64,000 bases of DNA from Pseudomonas sp. NBRC 111124. GTDB taxonomy: Bacteria; Pseudomonadota; Gammaproteobacteria; Pseudomonadales; Pseudomonadaceae. The DNA lies in the NCBI RefSeq assembly GCF_001320245.1, contig NZ_BCBA01000009.1, forward strand, positions 36,531 to 100,530. The letters run 5' to 3'. Below, one piece after another: positions 28,222 through 36,377 of the stretch (its first letter is position 1; the number at the start of each line of letters is the position of its first letter). A program made the position numbers and the translations under genes. The notes below the pieces were generated by a model, which had not been told where the DNA came from, ran no database searches, and worked only from the letters and a program-made list of their open reading frames with translations.

Positions 28222-28533
28222 ATGAAACCACCGAAAGACGACGTAACAGATTTAGACAGCGAAGCAGCCCGCCGCGCCCTCGATTATTACCTGAACCCCA
28301 ACCCTACCCGTCCTAGCGCGCACAATCAGATCTGGACCCTGCATGAAGGCGTCACCCCCGAGCAGGCCCAGGACCACGCCATCGAATTGTTGCGCTGCGC
28401 CGCTGCCACGGCTCACGAAACCGCAACTCACCAGGAAGGCAGCACCCGCGAGCTGACGTTCGCGCTAATGCACATGATCGACATGGCCAGAGCCCTGCTG
28501 GAGCACAGGCGCGCCCTGCAGAACGGGCTGTAA
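28222..28533 (+). CDS. DUF6124/DUF3077-like small protein
   Basis: A 103-residue soluble, helical protein. SEAARRALDYYLNPNPTRP near the N-terminus matches the (A)ERALDYYL-NP-P opening found in a Pseudomonas-restricted family (DUF6124/DUF3077). The remainder, EQAQDHAIELLRCAAATAHE and MHMIDMARALLEHR, is two long helices as in that family. No function is established. ATG 28222 is preceded by CAGG. It is divergent from the S24-like repressor across a shared AT-rich operator region, so that repressor probably controls it. Family naming is from memory of the pattern and is less certain than the gene itself. Confidence 0.75.
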   Translation: MKPPKDDVTDLDSEAARRALDYYLNPNPTRPSAHNQIWTLHEGVTPEQAQDHAIELLRCAAATAHETATHQEGSTRELTFALMHMIDMARALLEHRRALQNGL

Positions 28534-28641
28534 GCAAAAAGAAGAAGGGAGAACGTGATGGCCGTATCGGCGAAAGGCCCCGATTGCCGGGACAAGGAAG
28601 CGCGGCGGTAAAACTTTTTTACCGGATAAATGAAAATTCAT

Positions 28642-28669
28642 TTGACTGGCAAATGATAACGATTATTAT
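28642..28669 (+). promoter_or_regulatory. Promoter with overlapping Fur box for the PrrF sRNA
   Basis: TTGACT (28642-28647) and TATTAT (28664-28669), 16 bases apart, form a sigma70-type promoter. AAATGATAACGATTATT (28651-28667) lies across the spacer and the -10, and resembles the Fur consensus with its AATGATAA core and ATTATT half. Fur-Fe would block this promoter. Confidence 0.75.
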
Positions 28670-28675
28670 TGCACT

Positions 28676-28785
28676 CAGCTGATCGCGAGATCTGCTGGAT
28701 AACCCGGAGCTTAGGTCGCTCCAGATTATCTCCTCATCAGGCTAATCACGGTTTTTGACCCGGCTTTTTGCCGGGTCTTTTTTTT
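28676..28785 (+). ncRNA. prrF: PrrF-type iron-responsive small RNA
   Basis: This interval has the features of Pseudomonas PrrF. It has a 5' stem-loop with a GATCGCGAGATC core (about 28676-28697), then the unpaired conserved stretch ATTATCTCCTCATCAGGCT and AATCACGG, and ends in a strong intrinsic terminator. PrrF, with Hfq, represses mRNAs of iron-using proteins (for example sodB, sdh and aconitase genes in the known systems) when iron is scarce. A Fur box overlaps the promoter just upstream. The 5' end is estimated from the promoter spacing to within a few bases. Only one copy is in the window; P. putida is known to keep its two copies apart, unlike the tandem pair of P. aeruginosa. No protein frame fits this stretch. 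Confidence 0.88.
28757..28785 (+). terminator. Intrinsic terminator of PrrF
   Basis: GACCCGGC (28757-28764), a TTTTT loop, GCCGGGTC (28770-28777) and eight T residues make a textbook rho-independent terminator. Confidence 0.93.
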
Positions 28786-28964
28786 GGCTCTTCAGGCTAA
28801 TGAAGATCGTTGATGGCGCGCATGATAGCAAAAGTGTTTCAGAGCGTGAACGCTCATTACAAATCTTTGCGGAATCAGCACTTGAGAATCAATCTCGTTT
28901 TAACTACGCTGTTTCTGCATCAAGGACGATGCCCCCACCCCTACCCCCGAGCAAGGAGCTGTCC

Positions 28965-29477
28965 ATGAGCCGTCTGCTGCCCCTTGAGCATCCCACGCCT
29001 TCCCGCAAGCAGGCTGCCGACAATGAGCTGCTGTATGGGCTCAAGCGCCTGCCCCGCCGTGTGCAGCAAGTCTTCCTGCTCAACCGCCTCGATCAGTTGG
29101 ACTTCACCAGCATCGCCAAACGCCTCGAACTCTCGCTGCTCAGCATCGAACGCAACATGAACCGGGCCCTGCAGGTGGCGCAGCCACGTGGGGATGTGCT
29201 GGCTAGTGTGGCCGGGCAATGGTATGTGCGGTTGCAGAGCCCTGACGTGACCTCGTGCGAGCGCATCGACTTTCGCCGTTGGCTGGATGCGGCGCCCGCG
29301 CACTTGCAGGCGTTTCACGATACCGAGCTGCGCTGGCGCAGCCTGCTCGCCCCAGCGCGGGAGCTGGGGCAGGATGGCTGGTATCGGCAAGGGCGTGCGG
29401 CGATTTCGGTCGGGGGGTGTTCGGTGGCGGTAGGTTTGGGCTTGGCTGCGCTACTGTTATTCGGGTATTGGGCCTGA
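28965..29477 (+). CDS. Sigma-factor region 4 / FecR-like fusion protein with C-terminal membrane segment
   Basis: A 170-residue protein from ATG 28965, with AAGGAG at 28953-28958. Residues ~20-70 look like ECF sigma region 4 (ELLYGLKRLPRRVQQVFLLNRLDQLDFTSIAKRLELSLLSIE, bases ~29025-29152): a -35-binding helix-turn-helix. Residues ~85-130 look like the FecR N-terminal DUF4880 anti-sigma motif (GQWYVRLQSP...RRWLDAAPAHLQAFHD). The end VGLGLAALLLFGYW is one membrane helix with no periplasmic domain behind it. Sigma region 2 is absent, so it cannot act as a normal sigma factor. FecI-FecR pairs are iron-linked, and PrrF sits about 180 bases upstream. It could be a decayed fusion or a membrane-tethered regulator. 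The last 21 bases overlap the convergent MFS gene. Confidence 0.8.
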   Translation: MSRLLPLEHPTPSRKQAADNELLYGLKRLPRRVQQVFLLNRLDQLDFTSIAKRLELSLLSIERNMNRALQVAQPRGDVLASVAGQWYVRLQSPDVTSCERIDFRRWLDAAPAHLQAFHDTELRWRSLLAPARELGQDGWYRQGRAAISVGGCSVAVGLGLAALLLFGYWA

Positions 29478-30683
29478 GTCACAAACCCGCTGGCGCCGCT
29501 CCAGACCTTTCAGATAGATAAGCAAGTACAAGCCCGCGAGGCTACAGGCGATAAAGCCCAGCGCCAGACTCATCGGCAAGCTGTTCTTCATAGATGCCAC
29601 CAGCATGCTGACGCCCCCACCGAACGCAAAAAGCATCGTATTGCTGAGCGAGGCCGCTGCACCTGCCCGCTCTGGGTGGCGGCCCAGCGCATGAGTTGTT
29701 GCAGCTGGCCGAACGATGGTTGTACCGATCGTACAGATCACCAATGGAAAAAGAATGCTGAAAACTCCAAGCTCATGCACGGCCACAACCAGGCATAGAG
29801 CAACCCCAGCCAGACCGATGAGCGCGAATCCCCAACCAACCTGCGCCTGCATCTCCATGCGGCAATTCAGCCAGCTGGCAACGAAGCCGCCGATCAGGTA
29901 TGCCAGCCCATACCCGAGAAACACCATGGAGAAGGCAAACTCCGTCAGGCCCACTTGCTCGATGAGCAAAAGTGGGGAGACGACCACAAATGAAAAATGG
30001 CAAGCGAACGCCAAGCAAGAAAATAGCGAGCTGACGATAAAGGCACGGTCTTTGAGCAAAACCTGATAACTACTCAACACGCCGGCACTGCCGGATGATG
30101 TCGGTTTTTCTTGCAGCAATCTCAAGGCAAGTACCAGCACAATAATGGCCAGCACTACAAAGACCTGAAAGCTGCCTGCCCAACCGAGATACTGCTGGAG
30201 CACGCTGCCTGCAAGCGGCGATAAAGAAATAAACAAGCCACTTGCGCTGGTCATCAGGATACGCATCGCATTGCGCTGATGGCCGCTGAACTTATCCTGC
30301 ACCAGCGCCTGGCTAAGCACGAAGCAGCCGCACCCCATCGCCTGGAGTAAACGAAAGACCATGAAGCTTGCATAACTTTTTGCGAGGATGCACCCCACCG
30401 CACCTGCAATGGAAACCACTATGCCAACAATCAGCAGTCGCTTTCGCCCCATCCGGTCAGAAAGCGGACCAATGATGGACTGCGAAATGGCCACCCCAAT
30501 AGCGAACAGGCTAATCGAATATGCAATGTACTGTGCATCGACAGCAAAATCCCGGGCCAATAAAGGCACAGAAGGCAAAATCACATCGAGCGGGAATACG
30601 CCCAGAAGGCTGATGAGGAGAAGTAATAAAATATAACAGCGAGTGGACTGCGAAGCGTCTCGTCTATTCATCGAGTCAGCCAT
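29457..30683 (-). CDS. Bcr/CflA-type MFS drug efflux transporter
   Basis: A 408-residue inner-membrane transporter with about 12 hydrophobic segments. The MFS signature IGPLSDRMGRKRLLIVG follows the second segment, and the Bcr/CflA-like start LLLLISLLGVFPLDVILPSVPLL opens the first (described; ~bases 30560-30650). It is a proton-driven drug or small-molecule exporter by family; substrate unknown. The frame is open back to 31118, but the hydrophobic protein begins at ATG 30683 (or 30671), and the upstream part is AT-rich and not protein-like. No strong ribosome site is visible. The coding sequence is somewhat AT-richer than neighbours, hinting at transfer. Its stop lies inside the end of the convergent sigma4-FecR gene. 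The 241 bases upstream hold only its promoter region. Confidence 0.88.
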   Translation of the reverse strand: MADSMNRRDASQSTRCYILLLLLISLLGVFPLDVILPSVPLLARDFAVDAQYIAYSISLFAIGVAISQSIIGPLSDRMGRKRLLIVGIVVSIAGAVGCILAKSYASFMVFRLLQAMGCGCFVLSQALVQDKFSGHQRNAMRILMTSASGLFISLSPLAGSVLQQYLGWAGSFQVFVVLAIIVLVLALRLLQEKPTSSGSAGVLSSYQVLLKDRAFIVSSLFSCLAFACHFSFVVVSPLLLIEQVGLTEFAFSMVFLGYGLAYLIGGFVASWLNCRMEMQAQVGWGFALIGLAGVALCLVVAVHELGVFSILFPLVICTIGTTIVRPAATTHALGRHPERAGAAASLSNTMLFAFGGGVSMLVASMKNSLPMSLALGFIACSLAGLYLLIYLKGLERRQRVCDSGPIPE

Positions 30684-30924
30684 TTTTCTCAATCTATATA
30701 AATAGGATGTACTCAAACTCAACCACTTCATTGAGCACCGCGGCATTCCGGCGTTCGATAATTCGCCATTAAAGCAAGATGCACAAGATTTATCGTTGAA
30801 GGAAAAACCAATAATACTCGTAGGAAACTTCCTGCACCCTAGGCAGCGCGCGTGGTAGTTCACCCACACACCCCACCCCAAGCGGTGTACAGTACCCCCA
30901 CAACAAATCCCAAGGAGCCCGCCC

Positions 30925-32073
30925 ATGACCGTGAAGCTGTCCCCCCTGCAAATCGACTGCGATTTCGATTCCGGCAACATCCAGGTCCTGGATGCCAGCA
31001 ACCCGGCCCAGGTGCGCCTGGCCATTCGCCCGGACACAAATAGCGGCCACTTCCAGTGGTTCCACTTCAAGGTCAGCGGCCTCACCCCGGGCCAGGTCCA
31101 TCGCTTCAGCCTGGACAACGCCAGCGAGTCGTCCTACAAGAATGCCTGGAGCGGCTACAACGCCGTGGCCTCCTACGATCAGCAGCGCTGGTTCCGTGTG
31201 CCAAGCCAGTTCGATGGCAAAGCGCTGTCGTTCGAGCTCAAGGCCGAGCAGGATGAGGTCTGGTTCGCCTACTTCGAGCCCTACCCTCGCGCTCGCCACA
31301 ACCAGCTTATCGAACGCGCCCAGCAGATCCCGGGCGTCGAGCTGCTGGCCCACGGGCGCAGCGTGGAAGGTCGGGATATCCCTCTGTTGCGTGCCGGCGA
31401 TGGCGCGGCGGGCAAGCGCAAGCTGTGGCTGATTGCCCAGCAGCATCCGGGTGAGCACATGGCCGAGTGGTTCATGGAGGGGGTGATCGACCGGCTGCAA
31501 GCCAATGACCCAACCGTTCGGAAACTACTGGAAAAGGCCGACCTGTACCTGATCCCGAACATGAACCCGGACGGCGCCTTCCGCGGCCACCTGCGCACCA
31601 ACTTCAAGGGCAAAGACCTGAACCGGGCCTGGCAGGATGCCAGTGTCGAGCTCAGCCCAGAGGTGTTCTTTGCTCAGGCGCAGATGAAGCAGTACGGGGT
31701 GGATGCGTTCATCGACGTACATGGGGATGAGGAAATTCCTCACGTATTCACGGCGGCCTGCGAGGGCAACCCGGGCTATACGCCGCGGCTGGCGAAGCTG
31801 GAGGAGCAGTTCCGCACGACCTTGTGCAGCGTGACCAAGGACTTCCAGACGGTGCATGGCTATACCCGGGACGAACCGGGGCAGGCGAATACCACGCTGG
31901 CGTGCAATGCGGTGGGGATGGCGTATGACTGCCTGTCGCTGACCCTGGAGATGCCGTTCAAGGACCATGACGATGCGCCGGAACCGGTGGCTCAGTGGTC
32001 GAGCACGCGGTCCAAGGGGTTGGCCGGGGCGGTGCTGGAGACTTTGCTGAAGATGGTCGACGATTTGCGCTGA
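30925..32073 (+). CDS. M14-family zinc carboxypeptidase (cytosolic carboxypeptidase-like)
   Basis: A 382-residue protein with an N-terminal beta domain (FQWFHFKVSGLTPG ... FRVPSQFDG) typical of the bacterial CCP-like M14 branch, then the peptidase domain. Zinc ligands are His 174 and Glu 177 in QQHPGEHMAEW and His 266 in DVHGDEEIPH. The substrate-binding NMNPDGAFRGHLRTNFKGKDLNRAW (bases ~31559-31630) and the catalytic Glu 342 in LEMPFKDHD are present. There is no signal peptide, so it acts in the cytoplasm. In eukaryotes this branch removes glutamates from tubulin; bacterial substrates are not established. It is a single gene, with a REP pair after the stop. Confidence 0.93.
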   Translation: MTVKLSPLQIDCDFDSGNIQVLDASNPAQVRLAIRPDTNSGHFQWFHFKVSGLTPGQVHRFSLDNASESSYKNAWSGYNAVASYDQQRWFRVPSQFDGKALSFELKAEQDEVWFAYFEPYPRARHNQLIERAQQIPGVELLAHGRSVEGRDIPLLRAGDGAAGKRKLWLIAQQHPGEHMAEWFMEGVIDRLQANDPTVRKLLEKADLYLIPNMNPDGAFRGHLRTNFKGKDLNRAWQDASVELSPEVFFAQAQMKQYGVDAFIDVHGDEEIPHVFTAACEGNPGYTPRLAKLEEQFRTTLCSVTKDFQTVHGYTRDEPGQANTTLACNAVGMAYDCLSLTLEMPFKDHDDAPEPVAQWSSTRSKGLAGAVLETLLKMVDDLR

Positions 32074-32080
32074 GCAAGTC

Positions 32081-32174
32081 CGGCCTTTTCGCGGGCATGC
32101 CCGCTCCCACAGGACTATCACCAGCTTCCAAGCGTGCGCTGTAATTGTGGGAGCGGGCGTGCCCGCGAAGAGGC
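32081..32174. repeat. REP pair (inverted)
   Basis: CGGCCTTTTCGCGGGC...GCTCCCACAG on the left and TTGTGGGAGCGG...CGCGAAGAGGCC on the right lie between the convergent M14 gene and the pilus operon. Confidence 0.85.
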
Positions 32175-32192
32175 CCACACAAGCATCACAAG

Positions 32193-33158
32193 TCAGAACT
32201 GCACATCGAGAATCACATTGTCGAGATAACTCGCCGCCGGCGGCGTGGCTTGGTCGGTGTAGACCTTGGCGTTGTAGTTGAACACCTGGCTACCCGTCCC
32301 GGTTCCGTTTCCGGGGTTCACATCGGCATCACTACTCGCGCGCCGAGCCGTGGTCAGCGAGCCCCAGCGCACCGTGCCGGCGCTTTTGAAGATGTCATAG
32401 GCCAGGAAGTTGCCCGCCGTGGACTTCATCCGCCGCCGCCCGCCCGACACATTCTCCCCATCATTCAAACCCACCGTGTAGGCACTGCCTTTGGTGCACG
32501 ACAGGTTAACGCTCTGGCTCACCGTGCCGAACCCGGCCACTACTGGCGCGCTGCCGAAGCTGATGTTGGGGGTGGTGATCTGGCAGTCGTTGCTGACGGT
32601 CAGGCTGACGTTCAGAGTCTGGGTGCCGGAGCCGATATCGCGGCCCAGGCAGAAGCTGCCGGCCCCGATCCCGGAGCAGTAATTCCAGCTCCAGGCGACG
32701 GTGAGGTTTTCCTGGTACAACCCTGCCGCGACGTTGCTGCCGACCACGGTGCGCAGATACAGCGGCACGGCCTTGGGCGTGGTGCCGCCAAGCAGACCGA
32801 GCAGGTCGAGGATGCCATTGCGGGCGAAGTCGAAGGCCACGCCGCGCGTGATCGGGTAGCTGGTGCTGTTGTCGGCATACAGGGTGTATCCGATGACGTC
32901 GCCAGTGGGGCCGACCAGGCCGGTGGTGCCCGTGGCCGAGGTGATGGTGGCGTAGAAGTGATCAGTGGCGCTGAGCAAGCTCAGCAGCGAGCCGGTGCAC
33001 TGCAACCCCGAGTTGGTCGATGACGCCGTCTGCACGGCGGTGCGCACCAAGGTCGAGTTGACCGTGCCGAACGCCGCAGGCACCGTCACCACGGATGAAC
33101 ACAAGGCCCAGGCGGACCCGGCCGGCAGCAACAACAACACGCACCCTAGCCGCTTCAT
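32193..33158 (-). CDS. Two-domain SCPU tip adhesin of archaic chaperone-usher pilus (CupE6/CsuE-like)
   Basis: A 321-residue exported protein with signal peptide LGCVLLLLPAGSAWA. It has two spore-coat-U (SCPU) domains: residues ~17-150 with Cys pairs (LCSSVV ... LQCTG), and ~185-321 with CQITTPNISFGSAP, LSCTKGSAYTVGLNDGEN and a final VILDVQF donor-strand-type end. A two-lobed subunit last in the operon is the layout of CsuE and CupE6 tip adhesins, whose N-lobe contacts surfaces. ATG 33158 overlaps the usher stop (ATGA), so the genes are coupled; the frame upstream of that start is not signal-like. Confidence 0.88.
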   Translation of the reverse strand: MKRLGCVLLLLPAGSAWALCSSVVTVPAAFGTVNSTLVRTAVQTASSTNSGLQCTGSLLSLLSATDHFYATITSATGTTGLVGPTGDVIGYTLYADNSTSYPITRGVAFDFARNGILDLLGLLGGTTPKAVPLYLRTVVGSNVAAGLYQENLTVAWSWNYCSGIGAGSFCLGRDIGSGTQTLNVSLTVSNDCQITTPNISFGSAPVVAGFGTVSQSVNLSCTKGSAYTVGLNDGENVSGGRRRMKSTAGNFLAYDIFKSAGTVRWGSLTTARRASSDADVNPGNGTGTGSQVFNYNAKVYTDQATPPAASYLDNVILDVQF

Positions 33159-35548
33159 CGGCACACCAGTGGGCCGATCAGCGGGACGGTACCTTGCGTA
33201 TCGGGCAAATCGAATTCCACCTGGCACTGCCCTCCTCCTTCTACCGTCACTTGCAGGCGGTTATGCGGCGACAGGTTCTCCAGGTACACCAGCCCGTCCC
33301 AGCCCACCACCGCCTGGCTGCCGCTCTCTTGGTGGCTGACCTTGCTACCGAGCTTGAGCGGTTGCTGATTGGCGTCGACCAATTCGATGCTCGCCGCCAG
33401 CACCCGCTTGAGCGGGAACTCCAGCAGGTAGCCACTGCCGCGGCGCACCGCCACCCGCTGCTCGACCTCAGCCGCCAGCACATCGGGCGGCAAGTCCATC
33501 GGGTCGATTTCATATTTGCCGCGGTAGTAACCGCTGCTGTAGGGCACCAGCAAATGACCGCTGCGGTCGGTGCGGCCGATTTCCTGGTTCTCGTAACGCA
33601 CCGGCACATCGGCGTAGCCGCTGGTGCTGACCACCACGAAGGCATCATCGATGCGATTGGCGGCGTACACGCTGGAATCCATCCACACCAGCGAGCCACT
33701 GGCGTCGGCCCAACGGGTCATCTCGCCGCGGCTGCCATACACACCGGCCTGCAACTGCACCGACTGCAGGCGCCACGTGACGTCGGCCTGGCGATAGGCA
33801 TCGCGGTCGCTGCCGCCGGCATAGCCGAGGTTGTAGCCGACACCGCCGCCCACTGGCACGGCGCGGCTGTAGTTGACCCGCTGCAGGGTTTCGCCATCCT
33901 TGCTGCGTTCAGTGCTCACCGCCAGGGTGCTGCCGAAGTCGAACGGAACCACGACCTGCGCCTGCACCGCCCAGCTGCTGTCGCCGACCTCACGGTTGGC
34001 CGACAGGTAAAGGCTGCTGTTGCCCCACAGCGGTTTGCTCCAGCTCAGGTTGATCAGCCGGGTGCGCGTGTCGTCGCCGGCGCGCACATCAAAATAGCCA
34101 GCGCCAAGGCTGCCATACTGGTCGAGATTGACGCTCAGGGTCACCTGCTCGCTGCGCTGGCTCAGTTGCATGTCGGGGATGTCGACCCGGGTCAGGTCCG
34201 AGTATTCACCATGCCGCTGCAGGCGCTGGTAGCTGAAACCCATGCGCTGGCTGTTGTACTGGTAGCCGAGAGCCACCTGATGGCCCTTTTCGCCTTCGAA
34301 CTGGCTCTGTGCCAAGGCCGCATTGAGCACGCCGAACGTCCCCAGGCGCATGTTGCCGCCCAGGCCACCGAGCAGCAGCGATTCGGCGGTCTCGACATGG
34401 GTTTCCAAGGTGAAGTTGTCACTGATGCCATGGCGCAGGCTGGCCGAGGCAACGCCGGTGCCGTAGCCGAAATCTTCTACGGCATAGTCGCGACGCAAAC
34501 TGCCGGCAGCCACCGAGAAGTCCGACAGGCCTTTTTGCAGCAGGCTGCTGGTGACGTAGAACGGCAAGGTGGTGGACACCTGCCGGCCAAGGGCATCGGT
34601 GGTCACCACCACGGCCTCGCCAGCGCCGTTGATGAACGGCACGTTGGTCAGGGTGTACGGGCCGGGCTGCAGTTCAGTGGTACTGGACTTGTAGCCATTG
34701 ATGAACAGGTCCAGCGAGGTCGGCACTGCCGCTTCGCCGGCAAAGGCCGGCAAGGGATAGGTCACCAGGTCCGGGCGCGCGCCAAAGTCACGCGATAGCT
34801 GAATGCCCCCGGTCCGCACAGAACTGGTCCAAGGTAATGCTCCGGTAACGAAGTCGCCGGCCTCGTAAGTGAGTAGGCGTTGCTCGTCAGTGAACCGCCA
34901 GGTGGTGTCGTAACGCAGGAAGCCTTGGCGGTTGGCATCGCTCTGTGCGCCATTGAACGACTGGCGCCACTGGCCCGTGGTCGAGAACGTGCCCCAGCTG
35001 TCGAACAGGCGCAGCTCGTTCCAGGCCGCCAGGTAAGTGCCGCCATCATCGGTGTCGTTGAGGTACAGGTCGTAGTTGAACAAGGCACCGAAGCTGCTGC
35101 GCGCCTCGCTGGCCGGATACAGGCCGCGGTCGCCGACCTGTTGCTCCGGCAGCCAGGCGGGTGGCACTTGCAGCAGCAGGCGCTGGTTCTGGCTGTCGTA
35201 ATCAGCGTGCAAGCCTGCCACCGCGTCCAGTGCCACTTCACCTTGCGGATCGCCCGGCAGCTTGACCTCCAGGCCGCGCAACACGTCGCTGTCGAGGAAC
35301 AGGCGCCCGGCTCGCTGCTGCACCGGCACCAGTTCAGCCTTGGGCACCTGGTTCACCAGCAGGTCGAGGTACAGCGTGGCATCGGCGACGGCGGTGGTTT
35401 CGCTGGGCGGTGGTGGCAGGTCGTCGGCCAGCACCAGGCAGGGGCCGAACAAGGTCAGCCCCAGGCACCAGCGGCGCGAAGCCCGCGACAGCGATCTCAC
35501 ACACGGATTCCGACCATTGCCCGGTCCTCCATGGCCCTTGCCTTTCAT
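33155..35548 (-). CDS. Outer-membrane usher of archaic chaperone-usher pilus (CupE5/CsuD-like)
   Basis: A 797-residue usher forming the outer-membrane pore that assembles and secretes the pilus. After an N-terminal export signal (hydrophobic WCLGLTLFGPCLVLA, residues ~27-41), the N-domain is followed by the beta-barrel and plug region: FINGYKSSTTELQPGPYTLTN and AGEAVVVTTDALGRQVSTTLPFYV. C-terminal domains include GYADVPVRYENQEIGRTDRSGHLLVPY (bases ~33540-33620) and SGSQAVVGWDGLVYLENL. The first 25 residues are long and basic for a signal, and the ribosome site is weak, so the true start could be further downstream. The chaperone gene ends 12 bases upstream. Confidence 0.93.
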   Translation of the reverse strand: MKGKGHGGPGNGRNPCVRSLSRASRRWCLGLTLFGPCLVLADDLPPPPSETTAVADATLYLDLLVNQVPKAELVPVQQRAGRLFLDSDVLRGLEVKLPGDPQGEVALDAVAGLHADYDSQNQRLLLQVPPAWLPEQQVGDRGLYPASEARSSFGALFNYDLYLNDTDDGGTYLAAWNELRLFDSWGTFSTTGQWRQSFNGAQSDANRQGFLRYDTTWRFTDEQRLLTYEAGDFVTGALPWTSSVRTGGIQLSRDFGARPDLVTYPLPAFAGEAAVPTSLDLFINGYKSSTTELQPGPYTLTNVPFINGAGEAVVVTTDALGRQVSTTLPFYVTSSLLQKGLSDFSVAAGSLRRDYAVEDFGYGTGVASASLRHGISDNFTLETHVETAESLLLGGLGGNMRLGTFGVLNAALAQSQFEGEKGHQVALGYQYNSQRMGFSYQRLQRHGEYSDLTRVDIPDMQLSQRSEQVTLSVNLDQYGSLGAGYFDVRAGDDTRTRLINLSWSKPLWGNSSLYLSANREVGDSSWAVQAQVVVPFDFGSTLAVSTERSKDGETLQRVNYSRAVPVGGGVGYNLGYAGGSDRDAYRQADVTWRLQSVQLQAGVYGSRGEMTRWADASGSLVWMDSSVYAANRIDDAFVVVSTSGYADVPVRYENQEIGRTDRSGHLLVPYSSGYYRGKYEIDPMDLPPDVLAAEVEQRVAVRRGSGYLLEFPLKRVLAASIELVDANQQPLKLGSKVSHQESGSQAVVGWDGLVYLENLSPHNRLQVTVEGGGQCQVEFDLPDTQGTVPLIGPLVCR

Positions 35549-35560
35549 TCAGCGGCGGGC

Positions 35561-36337
35561 TCATTGCCCTTGCCGGATCGCTTCGGCCGTTTCCTGACCG
35601 TTCACCCTCCCTTTGATGACGCTGCCTGCGTTCGGCGCCACCGGTGCCGGCCAGCGCATGCTGGCACCCGGCAACACATAGCCGAGCAAACCTTCGGCCA
35701 GGGGTTTGGCCTGGCTGCCGTGCTGCACCACCACATCGGTCAGGCGCGCATGCACCGGGCCGGTATTGCGCATTTCCACATAGGGTTTGCCCTGCACCGT
35801 CACCGGACGCCAGCTGAGTTGCGGTTTGCCGACGCCTTCGGTATTGCGCTTGCCTTGCGGGTCGGCCTTGCCCCACAGCCCTTCGCCATAGACGAACAGC
35901 GGCACCGAATAGCGCATCTGCAGGCGGATCGCCGCCGTGGTGCCTTGGCCGGCGGTATCGGTCGGCAATGGTGAGGGGATTTCATCGATGATGATGCGGT
36001 AGGCCTGCTCCTGGCCCACCGGCGAGCTGCCAGTGCGGGTCAGGCGGATCAGCTGCTTCTGCCCTGGAGGTATATAGGCCACTGGCGGGCTGCCGATGAT
36101 TTCGCGCTGGGCCTGGAACTGCTCCTGGTAGTCGCCCTGGCGCCAGGCGAACACCCGCACCTGCAAACTGGCAGGCGCCGTGCCGCGGTTCTCCAGCCAC
36201 AGCGCGCCGGCTTTCTGGTCAGCCTCCAATACCGGGTCGATCGGCCAGATCAGCACCGAGGTGGCGGCCCCCGCTGGCAGGCTCGCCAACAGCGTCAGCC
36301 CGATCAAACCCTGCGCCCACTTCGCGCATGCCCCCAT
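35561..36337 (-). CDS. Periplasmic pilus chaperone (CupE4/CsuC-like)
   Basis: A 258-residue PapD-type chaperone of the archaic (sigma-fimbrial) branch. The signal peptide ends near LPAGAAT. The first Ig-like domain has VLIWPIDPVLEADQKAGALWLENRG, IGSPPVAYIPPGQKQLIRLTR (F1-G1 region binding subunit C-termini) and AYRIIIDEIPSP (bases ~35975-36290). The second has YVEMRNTGPVHARLTDVVV. It holds SCPU subunits by donor-strand complementation until the usher takes them. The gene lies between the fourth subunit gene (40-base gap) and the usher gene (12-base gap). Confidence 0.93.
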   Translation of the reverse strand: MGACAKWAQGLIGLTLLASLPAGAATSVLIWPIDPVLEADQKAGALWLENRGTAPASLQVRVFAWRQGDYQEQFQAQREIIGSPPVAYIPPGQKQLIRLTRTGSSPVGQEQAYRIIIDEIPSPLPTDTAGQGTTAAIRLQMRYSVPLFVYGEGLWGKADPQGKRNTEGVGKPQLSWRPVTVQGKPYVEMRNTGPVHARLTDVVVQHGSQAKPLAEGLLGYVLPGASMRWPAPVAPNAGSVIKGRVNGQETAEAIRQGQ

Positions 36338-36377
36338 GCAACTCTCCTTGATGTATTTTTCTGGGGTGCTGGTGCAT

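Noticed and set aside
28533..28640. Possible small gene between the DUF6124-like gene and prrF
   Set aside because: The stretch has no start codon with a ribosome site and no frame longer than about 20 codons of coding character.
28755..28964. Upstream extension of the sigma4-FecR gene to 28755
   Set aside because: It would start inside the PrrF terminator and encode non-sigma-like sequence; ATG 28965 has AAGGAG at good spacing.
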